NCBI RefSeq assembly: GCF_026914265.1
Contig: NC_069123.1
Coordinates: 51,592,949-51,656,948, forward strand
Direction of reading: 5' to 3'
DNA: 64,000 nt
DNA from: Mya arenaria
Lineage: Eukaryota; Mollusca; Bivalvia; Myida; Myidae
The notes beneath the pieces were generated by a model. That model was given only the letters and a program-made list of their open reading frames with translations, did not search any database and was not told the origin of the DNA. Position 1 is the stretch's first letter, and every line of letters starts with the position of its first letter. Below are positions 13,777 to 25,234 of the stretch, piece after piece. The position numbers and the translations under genes are program-made.

Positions 13777-14107
13777 CTGAAACAGACACTGTCATTCATT
13801 AATTAAGCGCCACTTGATTTACTTCGCAAAATATATTACACAAATTGTAGTTTGTTAAAAGAATATCATCTGTAAAGGCATTTTCATAAAAAAAATACGT
13901 CTCGTGCAAACAAACGCTTACTAAAATCTTAAAAGATGGCTTATCTAGCTAAGTAAAATGGCATAAAGCGTTTCACTTTCCCTTATGCATATGACCGTAA
14001 GTATTATGATCATAATAATAATTAAATATAAATTCTAAAATATTACAGCAATAGTTATGGATATAGAAAGAATAAAAAAGTTTTAAAATCTTTCGACATA
14101 TACGATA

Positions 14108-14112
<5 letters not shown>

Positions 14113-14168
<56 letters not shown>
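14113..14168. repeat. (ATT)n microsatellite
   Basis: An uninterrupted ATT trinucleotide run inside the 13061-14648 element. Confidence 0.95.
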
Positions 14169-14170
<2 letters not shown>

Positions 14171-14648
14171 AGATGCCTACGTGCATTTGTCATTTTAGGT
14201 AGACTACGTACGTTTGCCTTATGAAAATGCCAATGTGCGTTTGCCAAATTTAAATACTTCAGAACATGCATTTGTTTGTACAAATTGCATCGCACAAAAT
14301 ATTCATAAAACAAATAAAAGCTATTATTAAACAACTGAAAGTCAAAACAATTGAAAAAATGTGGCAATTTATCTTAATATGTGACGTTTTAACACTAACG
14401 TGCGTTTGCATTCATGGACACAATTTGTATCGAAGTGTTCTCGGAAACTATGCAGACATGAATGGTGACCAATACACCGATCGAAAGACAAAACAATGCA
14501 TTCTTTTTTGCGCTATGTCATTTGAACGAACTCTCGCGTATAACAAAAATATCGATAAGAAACTTACCTGGATTGACGATCAATCGAGCCAAAATACTAC
14601 TGGCGTTTGCATTTGTGGTCACGTGACTTTTTTTTCTCATCCCCGGTG

Positions 14649-15150
14649 GTATTTGTATGTATCATAAACAATAACGTCGTCCCTAGTGTGGTATCCTGTT
14701 TTTGTTTGTTGTTTTTTTGCTGGGGGGGGGGGGGGGCGTTAATTTGATATAAACCGTGGTATTCGTCGAGCTATGCTGTCCCTATCCTTGCATAGGGTTT
14801 CGGTTTTGTCGCGGTTGTATGCTGTCAGGGAGACATACTTGTCATAATGGCGGTTCCGTGTATGAGCGTTCGTGCGTCCAACTGTGCGTGCGTCCGTCCG
14901 GACCCGGACTTAACCTTGTCTGAACTGTATCTTGCCCACGCATTATAGGAATTTCAAAAGCTTGCCATGAAGGTTGTGTGTCGTGCAATAGACTAGGGTC
15001 TGTACCTAAAAGGTCAAGGTTTAGCTATGAGGTCTATTGAGGTAGAAATGAGCCATGATCCAGGCTGTATCTTGGCCATGCATTATATGATTAAAAAATG
15101 TGTATGCATTGATTTTGAGTGTCACTATAACCTATCAACTGTATTATGTA
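14649..15150. other. non-coding, probably old retroposon-derived sequence
   Basis: Contains a G run near 14,722-14,736 and two similar phrases (GTATCTTGcCCAcGCATTATA near 14,927 and GTATCTTGGCCATGCATTAT near 15,067) that look like an internal duplication in decayed repeat sequence. There is no coding potential. Confidence 0.35.
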
Positions 15151-15152
15151 TA

Positions 15153-15356
15153 ATAATTGTGATCATAATTGTATATTTATAGCTAACTTTGCATAACGGT
15201 TGAATATAGGCCCATGGGACCGAGTGTTCTCTTTGTTTCGTTTTAGTTCTATTTACTGATGTATATAACACATCTCACGGTAATAAACAATTCACTTACT
15301 TACTTCTCACTCACTCACTTACTCACTCGCTCGCTCGCTCGCTCGCTCACTTACTT
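15153..15356 (+). repeat. retroposon 3' end with tetranucleotide tail
   Basis: The phrase GTGATCATAATTGTA through TTTACTGATGTATA followed by AATAAAC and a run of CTTA/CTCA/CTCG units matches 29588-30130 closely, including a tetranucleotide tail in the same place. Two copies sharing body and tail indicate a retroposed family (LINE 3' end or SINE); the internal part needed to choose is missing. Confidence 0.65.
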
Positions 15357-15667
15357 GCACCCAGGACAAGCAACTAGTAGCTTCTCATATTACACCGGAA
15401 GTGATCAAGTCCCCAGAAGCAAATCCCAAGACCCAAACTACCAACGAAAAGTATCCGACGACTGCCGATACACCACTTTCATTACGTCCCACAAACAGGT
15501 AACAGCTCTTGGCGGGTGGAAAAGAAAGAGGTAACGGTTTCCATCGATATCCCAACGGAGGTAAATGCACAGTTCAATTGTAGTAATACAAGTCTACCTA
15601 CCCTCACCGAACCACCCTCTAGAAATATTTAAAATGGAAGTCGACGCTCTATCAGACTTCTGCTCAA

Positions 15668-16062
15668 CAGTCTCCGTGGCCTAGTGGTTAAGCGTCCGCC
15701 TACGGAGCGTGAGGTCGTGGATTCAATCCCCGGCCGCGTCATGCCAAATACGTTGGTACAAGTAGCTCCCTTGCCTGGCGCTCGGGTAGTGCTTGGGAAA
15801 GTGGTGTACTCAGTACTGGTTTAACCCAGCAAACTTGTACCCCGAGTATCGGTGCTTTACACCCGAGCACGTAAAAGAACCAAGGGGTTTCTTCGAAAAG
15901 GAGCTAGGGTATCGCACCCGGACTTCCTTGTGTCCCACCACTGTCTCTTCAGCGTGCTGTCCCTTCAGCAAAAACAAAGGCCCCCGTTGGAAATAAGTGC
16001 TTGCACTTTCACGGGTTATCTTTGACCGCAAGGTCTAAAGAAATACATACATACATATACGT
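15668..16062 (+). mobile_element. tRNA-derived SINE
   Basis: The first 75 bases fold as a tRNA-like head: A-box GTGGCCTAGTGGTTAAGCG, an anticodon region CCTACGGAG resembling tRNA-Arg (ACG), and B-box GGTCGTGGATTCAATCC. A conserved-looking body of about 300 bp follows, including CACGTAAAAGAACCAAGG, and the element ends in a (CATA)n tail near 16,040-16,062. The A and B boxes would be the internal RNA polymerase III promoter. The extra body and tail make it a SINE rather than a tRNA gene. Confidence 0.8.
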
Positions 16063-16379
16063 GATGGCCGTCCACCGGTGTATGGGTGGAAGGTAAAAGG
16101 TGGACCGGATCAGATAGCAGTTTCTGTCACTGCTACAAGGTTAAATACACGGGTCATGTTGTATACGTAGGCGTCTCTTGGACGTATGCATACATACGTA
16201 GTGCTAGGAGACGTTAATGCTTGATTCCCCAACTGTTACGTCATCTCTGGCATACGTAAATGTAGGTGTCACCTCATTTGAGTCATAAATCGACAAGCAG
16301 AAACTCGCGTTCTTTGGGCTACTGTGTACTTACTGCTACACAGACACTTTCAGTACACATATTGTGCCACACAAAAACT

Positions 16380-17153
16380 AGGCTTTATGCCTGATATAAC
16401 GCGAATTCTTGGGAACTAGCCACTGTGGAAACATGTTCAAACAGTCTGGGTTGCTATCTTTTGAAGACAGGTGCTATTATCATCTCTCATTACTTGTTTT
16501 CAAAAGCATGAATTGTTTGACTCCTTCGTACTTCACAGAATTGTTAACATTTGCCAAAAATGAGCACTATAACTTGCGTTCTTCAGAAAACAAGGATCTT
16601 TTTGTTGTAAAACCTAGAACAAACTATATCAAAAATACATTTGCCTATAAAGCAATGAAAATTTGGAATAATCTTCCTACATACATAAAATGTCAAGATA
16701 AGCTACCAGCCTTTAAACATGCATTAAAAGGCTACTTATTGGCAAAATAATTTTATCACATGAACAAAAAATCTTGACACTTTATTTAAATCACATTATA
16801 ATAAATAGTTCATTGTTTACATGAATTGTGTTAATGTACGTATATGACATTCTTGCAACAACTTGTAATGGATACTACCAAATATGTAAATATATTGATT
16901 GAATGTGGTTTTACTGAATATATCTACATTATTTACAGTATGAAATTATTGCAATTTATAATCATCATATTAAACTGAGTTGTGTTTGTCGAAGAAATGT
17001 ATGATAGTGATAGTGTGAATGTATGTTTTGTATGTTGCTTAATATGTATAGTACATGTGTTTTTGTAATACTTTTTGTGTGAAGGCCATGCTGGAAATAA
17101 GTAGTATGTCTGTAATGATTGTACACTTAGTATGTAACCTTCGTTAAATAAAG

Positions 17154-17184
<31 letters not shown>

Positions 17185-17188
17185 AAAT
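16380..17188 (+). mobile_element. LINE 3' end (CR1/Jockey-like) with (ATT)n tail
   Basis: An open frame to the stop at 16750 encodes a C-terminal LINE domain: LLSFEDRCYYHLSLLVFKSM, LTPSYF, YNLRSSENKDLFVVKPRT, FAYKAMKIWNNLPTYIK and a closing FKHALKGYLL. This pattern follows the reverse transcriptase in many invertebrate LINEs. About 390 bp of 3' UTR follow, then AAATAAAGTTG and an (ATT)n tail at 17,150-17,185. The copy is 5' truncated, as is usual for target-primed retroposition; sequence at 16,064-16,380 may be a further decayed part of it. Confidence 0.8.
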
Positions 17189-17194
17189 ATGGTA

Positions 17195-17712
17195 TTTCAC
17201 CTTATATACTAAACCTAGTCAAAGCGTCATTCCCAAACAAGAACATCGGGAAACGTGTCTGCAAGACAGCTGTCTACAACCACGAAGTGAATGCATGGAA
17301 TGCGAGAATGGACACAAGCTCTGACTTTGATCTGTTTAAACAAATCCATCCGCATTTGCGCCTATCAAGTGTGTGTGGTCCTTCGCGAGAGCTCGTCCAG
17401 AGGGTCTCTCCCTCATGAAACCTCTGGCATGTCTGTGCTGCCAGCGTCCCCAAGACCAGCCGATTGATTGCCGTATATGTCATCGACAATGCAGTCATGA
17501 GCTCGAGCACTTGATGTTCGAGTGTTGCTCAAATAACAATAGCTATTCGCGACTTTTATTCCTGGAAGCGATTAAAAGTTTAAGTGGACCGATGTATGAC
17601 TTACTTAACACGATATCGAGACAGTCATTCATTCTAAACACACTTGGCAAAATCGACGAACATTTGATAAAGTGTACAATTATACACGGACTTCCTTATC
17701 AACTGTTCTAAA
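17195..17712 (+). mobile_element. second LINE C-terminal fragment
   Basis: Reading in, the frame gives VKASFPNKNIGKRVCKTAVY and NHEVNAWNARMDTSSDFDLF. After a shift near 17,370 it gives LACLCC, CRICH and HELEHLMFECC before a stop at 17711. A cysteine/histidine cluster with H-x2-F-x-C close to the C-terminus is typical of CR1/L2-like LINEs. One frame shift separates the two parts, so it is a dead 3' fragment. It lies directly after the (ATT)n tail of the LINE before it and is followed by a (TTAC)n tract. Confidence 0.65.
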
Positions 17713-17871
17713 TTATGCAATGATTTATTTAACTAAGACGCATTAAGATGCGTACAGTTTACCAATGACAATGCCACTCGACAAAATGAGCTATTTCTAT
17801 TTCGCTTTCGAAGAAATATTGTTTAAATTAATAGGGAACTGTTTATTGATTTTAGCCGATGTATTATCATT

Positions 17872-17885
17872 ACTTACTTACGTAC

Positions 17886-17934
<49 letters not shown>

Positions 17935-17940
17935 CCTTCC
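17872..17940. repeat. (TTAC)n microsatellite
   Basis: About 16 tandem TTAC units, probably the tail of the preceding retroposon. Confidence 0.9.
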
Positions 17941-17988
17941 TTCGCCCTTAAATTGTTTAACGTTACCGAAACCTCGGAACAAATGTGC

Positions 17989-18051
<63 letters not shown>

Positions 18052-18066
18052 TAATAATAATAATCA
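17989..18066. repeat. (AAT)n microsatellite, tail of the minus-strand LINE
   Basis: An AAT run (ATT on the minus strand) at the 3' border of the minus-strand LINE to its right. It matches the ATT tail seen on the plus-strand LINE at 17,150. Confidence 0.85.
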
Positions 18067-20520
18067 TAAACAATAAACATCTTTACACAATTCACACATA
18101 TACATACTATTATTAAAATATTATCAAATACGATAAACAGCAAGTCATATAAAACATTAATGCATAATAAAACATGTAAATTATGTTAAACACATGTATA
18201 CTATCATTCAAATAGCAAAAAAGGATATAAATAAATCATCATATGAAGCAGTAATGAATAATACACCGTGGTAAACACATGTATCATTTCAGCGAATTTC
18301 AAGCCCTTACCGACAAACACCCAATGTAATTTACAATAAGTGAGAAATATAATAATGAATATAACGTTTATACAAATTGTTTAAATATATTCAGTCGGAG
18401 TTCAAGTCTTTACAGAATGTTTGAATGTTTATTCAAAAGGAAAGTTTTATACTTAAATTTAAACGTTGCCAATTTATGGCCAACTTATGGACAATTCTTA
18501 TTTCTATAGGTATATTTCATGTGTGTTATGGACATAGGCTATGCAGTGTGTAATGCTGTACTTCTGTTATTGATGTTGATTATATCAATAGGCAAACAAA
18601 GGAAGCCATTCAGTCGAAGCCATTTTGAATTAAGCTTTCTGTTTTTGTATCTATTTTAGGAACCTCTAATATGTTTTGATAGATAATTATTTGAAGTAAT
18701 AAGTTTGTGTTAAATTGTCAGCCATTTTGAAGTATGTTCTGTTTTTCTATTGGTTAAAATATCATGCATAAACGAGCCGCACAAGGGAGCTGATTTTTGA
18801 AATGTATTTTAGGGAAACTTGAAAATTGTTTGAGCTCAAAGGTTTAGTTTCATTATTCTGTGTATCCTCCATAGGTAAAGAGAAGTATAGCTTTATAAAT
18901 ATATTCGATACAGATTACAAACATAGAAAAATTAATAACAAAAAAAAACATAGTGGAAACATATAAAGCATGAGATTATTTACAATATACACAAATAATA
19001 CATTGAATCTGACATTTCGAAAGGAATAGACGCTTATCGTCTGTTTGTATTAAACTAATCCTTTCATTGTGTTGTGGTTACAATGGCATATATTGTCAAT
19101 TTATTGTTTCTTGCAAAGTTTAACACAACTATAAAACACTGCATTCGACATTCATCAGTAATGTCAATAAGTTGATGGTTCAGATTTAATAAAATCAAGC
19201 GTCTCAAGTGTTTTTCATTTAAGAGGTTTATAAGTTTGGACCATTGTCGGCATCGTTCATTTTAAAAATATGGACAAGAGAAGACATTATGCAGAACAAT
19301 TTCATTTGTTACTGCATCACAACAATAGCATTTGATGTTGTATTTCCTGGCAAATACTTTGCATAATAAGCCTAATTCTTATTTTCCACGCTTTTGTAAC
19401 ATGTTTATCAATTGCTGATTTGCAAATTCTTTTCCAAGCGAATTTATTTGGAAACATGGAAGAACTTGAAAATGCTGTTAGGTATGATGTGAGGTCGTAA
19501 TTGCCTAGAATACTTTATGTATCTGGTAAAAATCCCTGAGCTTTTATAGTTTGTGATATAAATGTAAATAAGTCTGTTGACAAATCCTTTTTTTTAATTT
19601 TCATATTAGGATCAGCGTGACAAAATTGACATAAGAATGTTATTTTTCTAATCAATGATATTTTGAATTGGTTTGAATCCAAGACAACTTAATTCAATGT
19701 ATATGCGTGATTCTTTTGGGACGCCTTGGATGCACTTGATCGGTGGACTCTGTCGGCGGACTCTTTCCAAGGGGAGCAACTGGTTCGAAGTGACACCGCT
19801 CCAGAGTTCGCTCCCATATGGAGCGACCGCGAGTACTTTCGTTCCGTAATTATTTTTAGGTGATTGCTGGGTGTAGTCCCTTTTTACCGATTCCACAGTT
19901 TGTCACACTGAAAATCGTTTTTCGAAGCTTATGTCAGCTTTCTGTAATGTTTTCCTTGATATGTAAATTTTTATTACAAAGTATTCTAAGGTGGTTATAT
20001 GTAGCTGTTTCATCAATTAAATAATCGGCCAGTGTCCATGGCCTGATGCTATTTCTGTTGTCATTAAATACGAAAACTTAACATTTTGATGGTTTAAAGA
20101 AATCTCTTTCTTTTTCGGCATGGTGAAAACAGACATCTAAAAGTTCATCGAGGCTTCTTTTTACATTGGAAATAATGACCATATTGTCAGCTGATAATAT
20201 AGTTGATGCTTTTATTTTGTATCGCATATATTATGTTATATTATATATATGCATCAAGTATTTGTTAAGGAAAGAACAACGCAATAAAATCGTAATCAGG
20301 ACTTGGTTTGGACTTTAAAAGCTAACTCACCATTTGTGCCAAATAACAGTTAACAATTAAAGTCGAGGCACAATACTATGAAGAAATAAGAATGTTAAAT
20401 CATCCTAAAGTATTATGCAAATTAAGAGTTTCTGTAAAATCTATAGCAATTTTACACATATAATTAATTTTTTTGACCCCGATAGATTTCAGAAAAGCTT
20501 AAAAGTGACTAAGCCATAAC
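17989..20520 (-). mobile_element. LINE fragment, block A1 (reverse transcriptase C-terminal part)
   Basis: Read on the minus strand, it has an altered YADD box (SADNMVIIS), YGSELW followed by LLPLERVRR and IQGVP, then KCYCCD and an H-x3-F-x-C cluster, and ends in an (ATT)n tail. This order (active-site end, YGxELW region, Cys/His C-terminus) is typical of CR1/Jockey-type LINEs. Stops and shifts show decay. From 18,572 leftward-to-right the sequence matches 42,781-44,770, while 18,145-18,565 matches 31,160-31,568, so the homologous copy is split in two. Confidence 0.75.
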
Positions 20521-21314
20521 GTACAATTCATTGTAATTTTGTCCTCAAGCATTATTTATAAAACACAAATATATTTGCGTCAAATTACAAAGCAAAGAAA
20601 CTATATCCAGTTCATTGTTGACACTGTCAGATGGAACGTTTGAGTTTCGGTAATTAGGTATGTTATTTAGTTTAAATGTAAACTGGAAGATTATAAATAT
20701 ATGGATATGTTTGTTTCAAGTTAATTATATAATATATTTATACATAACAATATCAAAGTATATTGTTACAAGGGCAGTAATGTCAGGTGCGTCCATGCTT
20801 CCCGGTTCATTGTTTTGAGTGAAAAACGTCCTCAATTCGGTGAGTATTACCACTATTTTCTATATGTTTCAACGATAATTTTTAGAAACGACCTTGTGCA
20901 CCGAATGAAGAGCAATTGCTCGTTTACAAAGACGCTTGTCTTAGATCAAAATAATGTCTGTATTAAAATATCTCGTGAAAACAATGGACGTTCTTACTAG
21001 GCTTTCCGACTCACTCAATGCATATTTTGCTTCAAAACAACTATTTAATACCGTTCTCTTGCGTACAAACCCCACCCGATGCTTTGTTTTGGACAATAAC
21101 AGTATTGCTATTGTTTTTCGAATGCAGACAGCCAATTTTGGAGTTAAAACGGCTCATTTTCGAAAATGCTTGCTGGTTCATTCTGAACATTTTTAGAACC
21201 TAGGTTCATCCCAAATCTGGAAGATTTATGGCACATTAAAATAACGAATAAAAGGCGTCGATTTTTTTTTAAATTCATGTATATGTTCTAAAGCACGTCT
21301 AAGAAGGGTAATTT

Positions 21315-21830
21315 TGTTCAGGCAGTGTGTATACCTCGTGATAAATTACGTCATAATTATATGCTACGTCGGAAGGCAACTTTCTGCTTAAAATGAAGAC
21401 TTAAATCGATGATAACTTTTCAATCACAACACCATTTTAAATGAAACAAAGGACAGTCTATGCCGCCTAAGGAGTCCCGCCTTCGTTGTTTTACCGGAGT
21501 TTGATAATGTAATTAGTTTCAACAAACACTTCGACAAACCTGTTTCCAAAATAATGTTTTGACAGTGCTCCGTCAGACGGCCGTATTGTGAAAAGTTTTG
21601 TCGAAGTGTTTTAAGAAACTAAACTCTCAATCAAACACTGGTAAACGACCCAAGGCGGGGCTCCGTTAGCGGCGTAGACTGCGCTTTATTTCATTTAAAA
21701 TGGTGAAGAAATAGGAAAGTTATCTTTGTTTAAAGTCTTCATTCGAAGCAAAATTTTGTTTTCGGACGTAGCGTTTATGACATTATTTATCACGTGGTAT
21801 ACACACTCTGACAGGGCTCTCTACTTAAAG
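21315..21830. mobile_element. nested foldback MITE
   Basis: Two inverted arms of about 230 bp (about 21,318-21,560 and 21,590-21,820) share GTGTGTATACCnCGTGATAAAT and AAATGGTG/CACCATTT segments around a small loop near 21,575. It lies wholly inside the 20769-23280 element, so it is younger than that element or was carried by it. The exact ends are uncertain. Confidence 0.6.
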
Positions 21831-22078
21831 TAGAACTGACATTTTTTTGGAGGTTATTTAGTAAGTCAAGACAGTTATGTCTTTACATAAAACAGTTTTA
21901 AGACCTTAAATTGTTGACTGTTTCCTGCAGGTTGTCTCCCTTTTTATTTCGATTTCCAGAGTAAACATATAGCACACTCTTTAAGGTAAACTCTTAGTTC
22001 CTTTTCATCGCTTTTTCCTGAAAAGGTAGTTTTAAATATTCCACAATTTTACCTTACATTATTACATTAGCAATTTTT

Positions 22079-22533
22079 AAAGGGGTTGTACTCCGTATGA
22101 TGAAATAACGAAAAAGAGAGAAAATTGTCGAAACCTGACATAAACTTCGTATCGATTTGTACAATGCAATGAAACTTACTAACCGAAGTACCACATAGTT
22201 CAAAATTAATATAGTTTTCGCTGTTTTTTCGTATTTTTTTCAATTAAAAAATACTAGGTATGTCTTCCTAGTGGAATTCATTCCCGTAATGCGTGATTCG
22301 CTAGTCGATGTCATCACGTGATATAACCAAGTTAGGTATATAGCTCAGATATTCCAACCGTTAAGGGTAAGCCTTCGTAGCACAGTGAATACCACACAGG
22401 ACTGCAATTTTGGCGACACCGGTTCCAACTCGAAATTTTTTCTACATTAATGCCATGAAAGAGTAAAATATTTCCTTAAATACTTGTCCTGAATTTCTTT
22501 ACAGAAAGAAAACCTTTTTTGGTGCCAATCTGG
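22079..22533. mobile_element. MITE of the GGGCTGTACT family
   Basis: Starts AAAGGGGTTGTACTCCGT and ends GGTGTATAGTGCCTT. It is homologous over its length to 62485-62952, which ends GGTGTACAGTCCCTTT, and to the truncated copy at 34,665-34,855. It is nested in the 20769-23280 element. Confidence 0.65.
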
Positions 22534-23392
22534 TGTATAGTGCCTTAATATATATATATATAAAGAACCTCTATTTTTGTTTTATCATCAAGTATGCAGA
22601 GTTCATTTATTATGTCGTTTATATGGACTACCTTAAAACGTTTTGTTTTTTTGTCTATTTAGATTCAGGTTTGATCTCTTCTTTCGTTTCATCTTTTATT
22701 CCTTGAAAATATAAATTATATATCTGTACACCCTCTTATTTAATTAAATAATTAACAAAATTAATATTTTTGAAAAACTAAAACAAAACGACTGGTAATT
22801 CGGGTAAACACAGTGTGCCATAGATCTTCCAGATTTGGGATGAACCTAGGTTCTAAAAATGTACAGAATAAACCAGCAAGCATTTTCGTAAATGAGCCGA
22901 TTTAACTCCAAAATTGGCTGTCTGCATTCGGAAAACAATAGCAATAATGTTATTGTCAAAAACAAAGCATCGGGTGGGGTTTGTACGCAAGAGAACGGTA
23001 TTAAATAGTTGTTTTGAAGCAAAAAATGTATTGAGTGAGTCGGGAAGCCTATTAAGAACGTGCATTGTTTTCACGAGATATTTTAATACAGACATTATTT
23101 TGATCTAAAACAAGCGTCTTCGTTAACGAGCAATTGCTCTTCATTCGGTGCACAAGGTCGTTTCTGAAAATTATCGTTGAAACATATAGAAAATAGTGGT
23201 AATACTCACCGAATCGAGGACGTTTATCACCAAAAACAATGAACTGGGAAGCATGGACGCACCTGACATTACTGCCCTTGTTGTTAGACAGTTGCCAGAT
23301 TAAAATGCATCAATTACAGATATCAATTAGACTTTCATTGTTGTCAACTACACCAATTACACATGCAATTATCAAACATTTTTGATCTGCAG

Positions 23393-25234
23393 TCAAAGTA
23401 ATTTACAACGGCCGTTTCCATGTTGTTTTACTGGCGGTGCGATTGCTGCGCGCACAGCGTCCTGAAATACCTCGACTATGCCCATCTTTGTCTGGGCCGA
23501 GCATTCCACGTAATACCTCGCTCCGACCAGTTTCTTTAACCGTCGACCTTGCTGGTTCTTCACGATTTCACTCCGGTCTGAAAATTCGCGGGCGTCAACT
23601 TTGGTGCCAACTAAAATTATCGGAGTGTCTTTACAGTGATGGCGCACTTCCGGTACCCACTGTTAAAATACGAGATAAGAGTTCATATAAAATATAGAAT
23701 GTATGTACATTCTTTAATATCATAAATGAAAACAAAATAGTTGAATGCTCTCTAGTAGTGAGTGTATTCGAAGAACTACATTGCTTAAGGAAGGGATTTA
23801 TGTAAGATAAAACTAACATGTTAAATCAATGCAAACCTTTGAAGAGACGCTTTTATATGATGCCATAGATATAAGAGAAAAACAAAGGAGGATGGCGTCC
23901 TGAAAAATATACATTCAACAACAGCATTTACATTTTACACATTTCAACACCAAAACGCCAAGTTCTATTTTTTCCTCATAATATGTGAAATTTCCCTGTT
24001 TCAAACTAGATCATATCAATAAAAGCTATATTGTGGCATAAGTTTAACCCGTTTTAAACTTCGTGATGAGGGTTTGTCCGTACCGTCATGGGGTAAGAGA
24101 AGGGGCGCAGGCGGTCGTAGGCTTCCATACCCGACGTGTCAAATAGGTTCACCTCGTAGTCAGAGTCGTCAACCGATATCACCGCCTTGTATTCGTCGAG
24201 GCTGGAACAATAAATATGCAGTGTACTCATGCAGTCATATATTTTTGTTTGTTTTAGCAGCTATTTTGATTTTAAATGAACTTTTGTTTATTTGACAAAT
24301 GAGTAGTATTCTTGTATATCTCTTATACGTAAATTTATAATCTATCAGCTATCAACAGCAATGTAACGCACTTAACATCGAAATGAAATATGATCTCAAA
24401 AGGAGCAAACATATAACGACATATTCATTAGTTTGGATGTGTCTGATACCGTTCGTCGTTTCCGAACTACCATACGCATACTACATTTACACTAGAACTT
24501 TTCTGGTGGTACGCTTGTATAGTTTTGAGTCATGTAGATAACTGTCATGGTGATTGATGAATAATAGAAACAGCCATCACAAACATCTTTATCACCACCA
24601 CTACCACCAGCAGGAGCAGGATGAGCAGCAGCGTCGTCATCATTATCGTCATCATGGTCGTCGTCATGAATTTGATACAGTTTAAAATTACACATAAATA
24701 TGTATAACTATTCGAAATACTTACACAGTGGGGGGAACTAAGTCGTGAGGGTAGGAGTTGTCCACAAACGTTTTCAGAAGACAAGTTTTCCCCACGCACC
24801 TAAATTCAGGGAAAATATGCGGACATTCTTATTATAATACTATTTTAACCTTTTAAGTAATCATATGCATTCATACACACCTACACAATGCAATAAGTGT
24901 CTTTACTCTTTAGGGAAGCAGTTGTCCACAAATGGCTTCAGAAGACAACTTTTCCCCACGCACCTAAATTCAGGTAAAATATGTGGAAATTCTCATTACT
25001 ACTATATCACTTTTAATAATCATATGCATTTAGTCGTTGAACAACGATAATTCATAGTGTCAGCGATTTACTTTGTATTGAAACGCATTCAAATTATCAT
25101 GAAAACAGTGTGTTGTCAATTCATCCTGTTACTATAAAACCGATATATATTTTATATTTTATACTTGAAGAAATAATAAAAGGTACGTTTGGTACTAACT
25201 CATCTCCAACGGCAACGCACTTGATGGATTTCAT
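23393..25234 (-). CDS. atypical Rac-like Rho GTPase, copy 1 (G12E, Q61M), 5 exons
   Basis: Exons are 25200-25234, 24725-24799, 24084-24201, 23837-23899 and 23393-23659. All borders are GT-AG and phases close exactly to 185 aa. G1 is GDECVGKTCLL, where Rac has GDGAVGKTCLL: residue 12 is Glu instead of Gly. Switch I keeps Thr35 (PPTVLDEY) with one extra residue before it. G3 is DTSGMEAYDRLRP: Met replaces the catalytic Gln61. G4 is TKVD and G5 ECSA. The Rho insert is about eight residues shorter than in Rac1. The C-terminus CKLL is a CAAX box of the geranylgeranyl type, so membrane attachment is expected. By analogy with Rnd and RhoH proteins it probably binds GTP with little hydrolysis; that is inference. 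A near-identical exon plan recurs at 45278-47070. A dead second copy of exon 2 lies in intron 1. Confidence 0.93.
24885..24963 (-). pseudogene. dead duplicate of GTPase exon 2 within intron 1
   Basis: The stretch keeps the acceptor phrase CTGAATTTAG|G and reads CVGKSCLLKPFVDNCFPKE followed by a stop. It ends at a GTAGG donor-like site, but at 79 nt rather than 72 or 75, so the frame cannot close. It resembles exon 2 of GTPase copy 2 (46723-46794) more than its neighbour exon 2 at 24725-24799, 164 bp away. It is therefore the relic of an exon tandem duplication. Confidence 0.8.

Larger units (their letters stand above)
13061..14648. mobile_element. 1.6-kb TIR element with 140-bp inverted repeats and captured zinc-finger exons
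   Basis: The arms 13061-13200 and 14509-14648 are 140-bp inverted copies beginning CACCGGGGATGAG. The element is flanked on both sides by GTATT (13056-13060 and 14649-14653), a perfect 5-bp target-site duplication. No transposase is present, so it is non-autonomous. The interior carries broken C2H2 zinc-finger exons on the minus strand and an (ATT)n microsatellite. A CAC start with a 5-bp duplication is reminiscent of Transib-type elements, but without a transposase that is only a suggestion. Confidence 0.8.
20769..23280. mobile_element. 2.5-kb TIR element with 466-bp inverted repeats
   Basis: The arms 20769-21234 and 22815-23280 are each 466 bp, inverted, and begin CAAGGGCAGTAATGTCAGG. TTGTTA flanks both ends (20763-20768, 23281-23286), a perfect 6-bp target-site duplication. 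The duplicated locus at about 45,165-45,185 lacks the element and reads straight through, an empty site. No transposase is visible; the interior holds two further inverted-repeat elements. An 80-aa open frame (start MSVLKYLVKTM) is kept in both arms. The superfamily is uncertain. Confidence 0.85.

Noticed and set aside
15668-15745. Functional tRNA-Arg gene
   Set aside because: The tRNA-like head is followed by a 300-bp body and a CATA tail, so it is a SINE head.
23437-23697. 86-aa plus-strand open frame, and its twin at 45328-45555
   Set aside because: Antisense shadow of GTPase exon 5 in both copies.
24545-24799. 84-aa and 67-aa minus-strand frames with Asp- or Leu/Val-rich stretches
   Set aside because: These cross GTPase exon 2 and intron 2 in wrong frames; the rich stretches come from a decayed GAT/GGT repeat in the intron.
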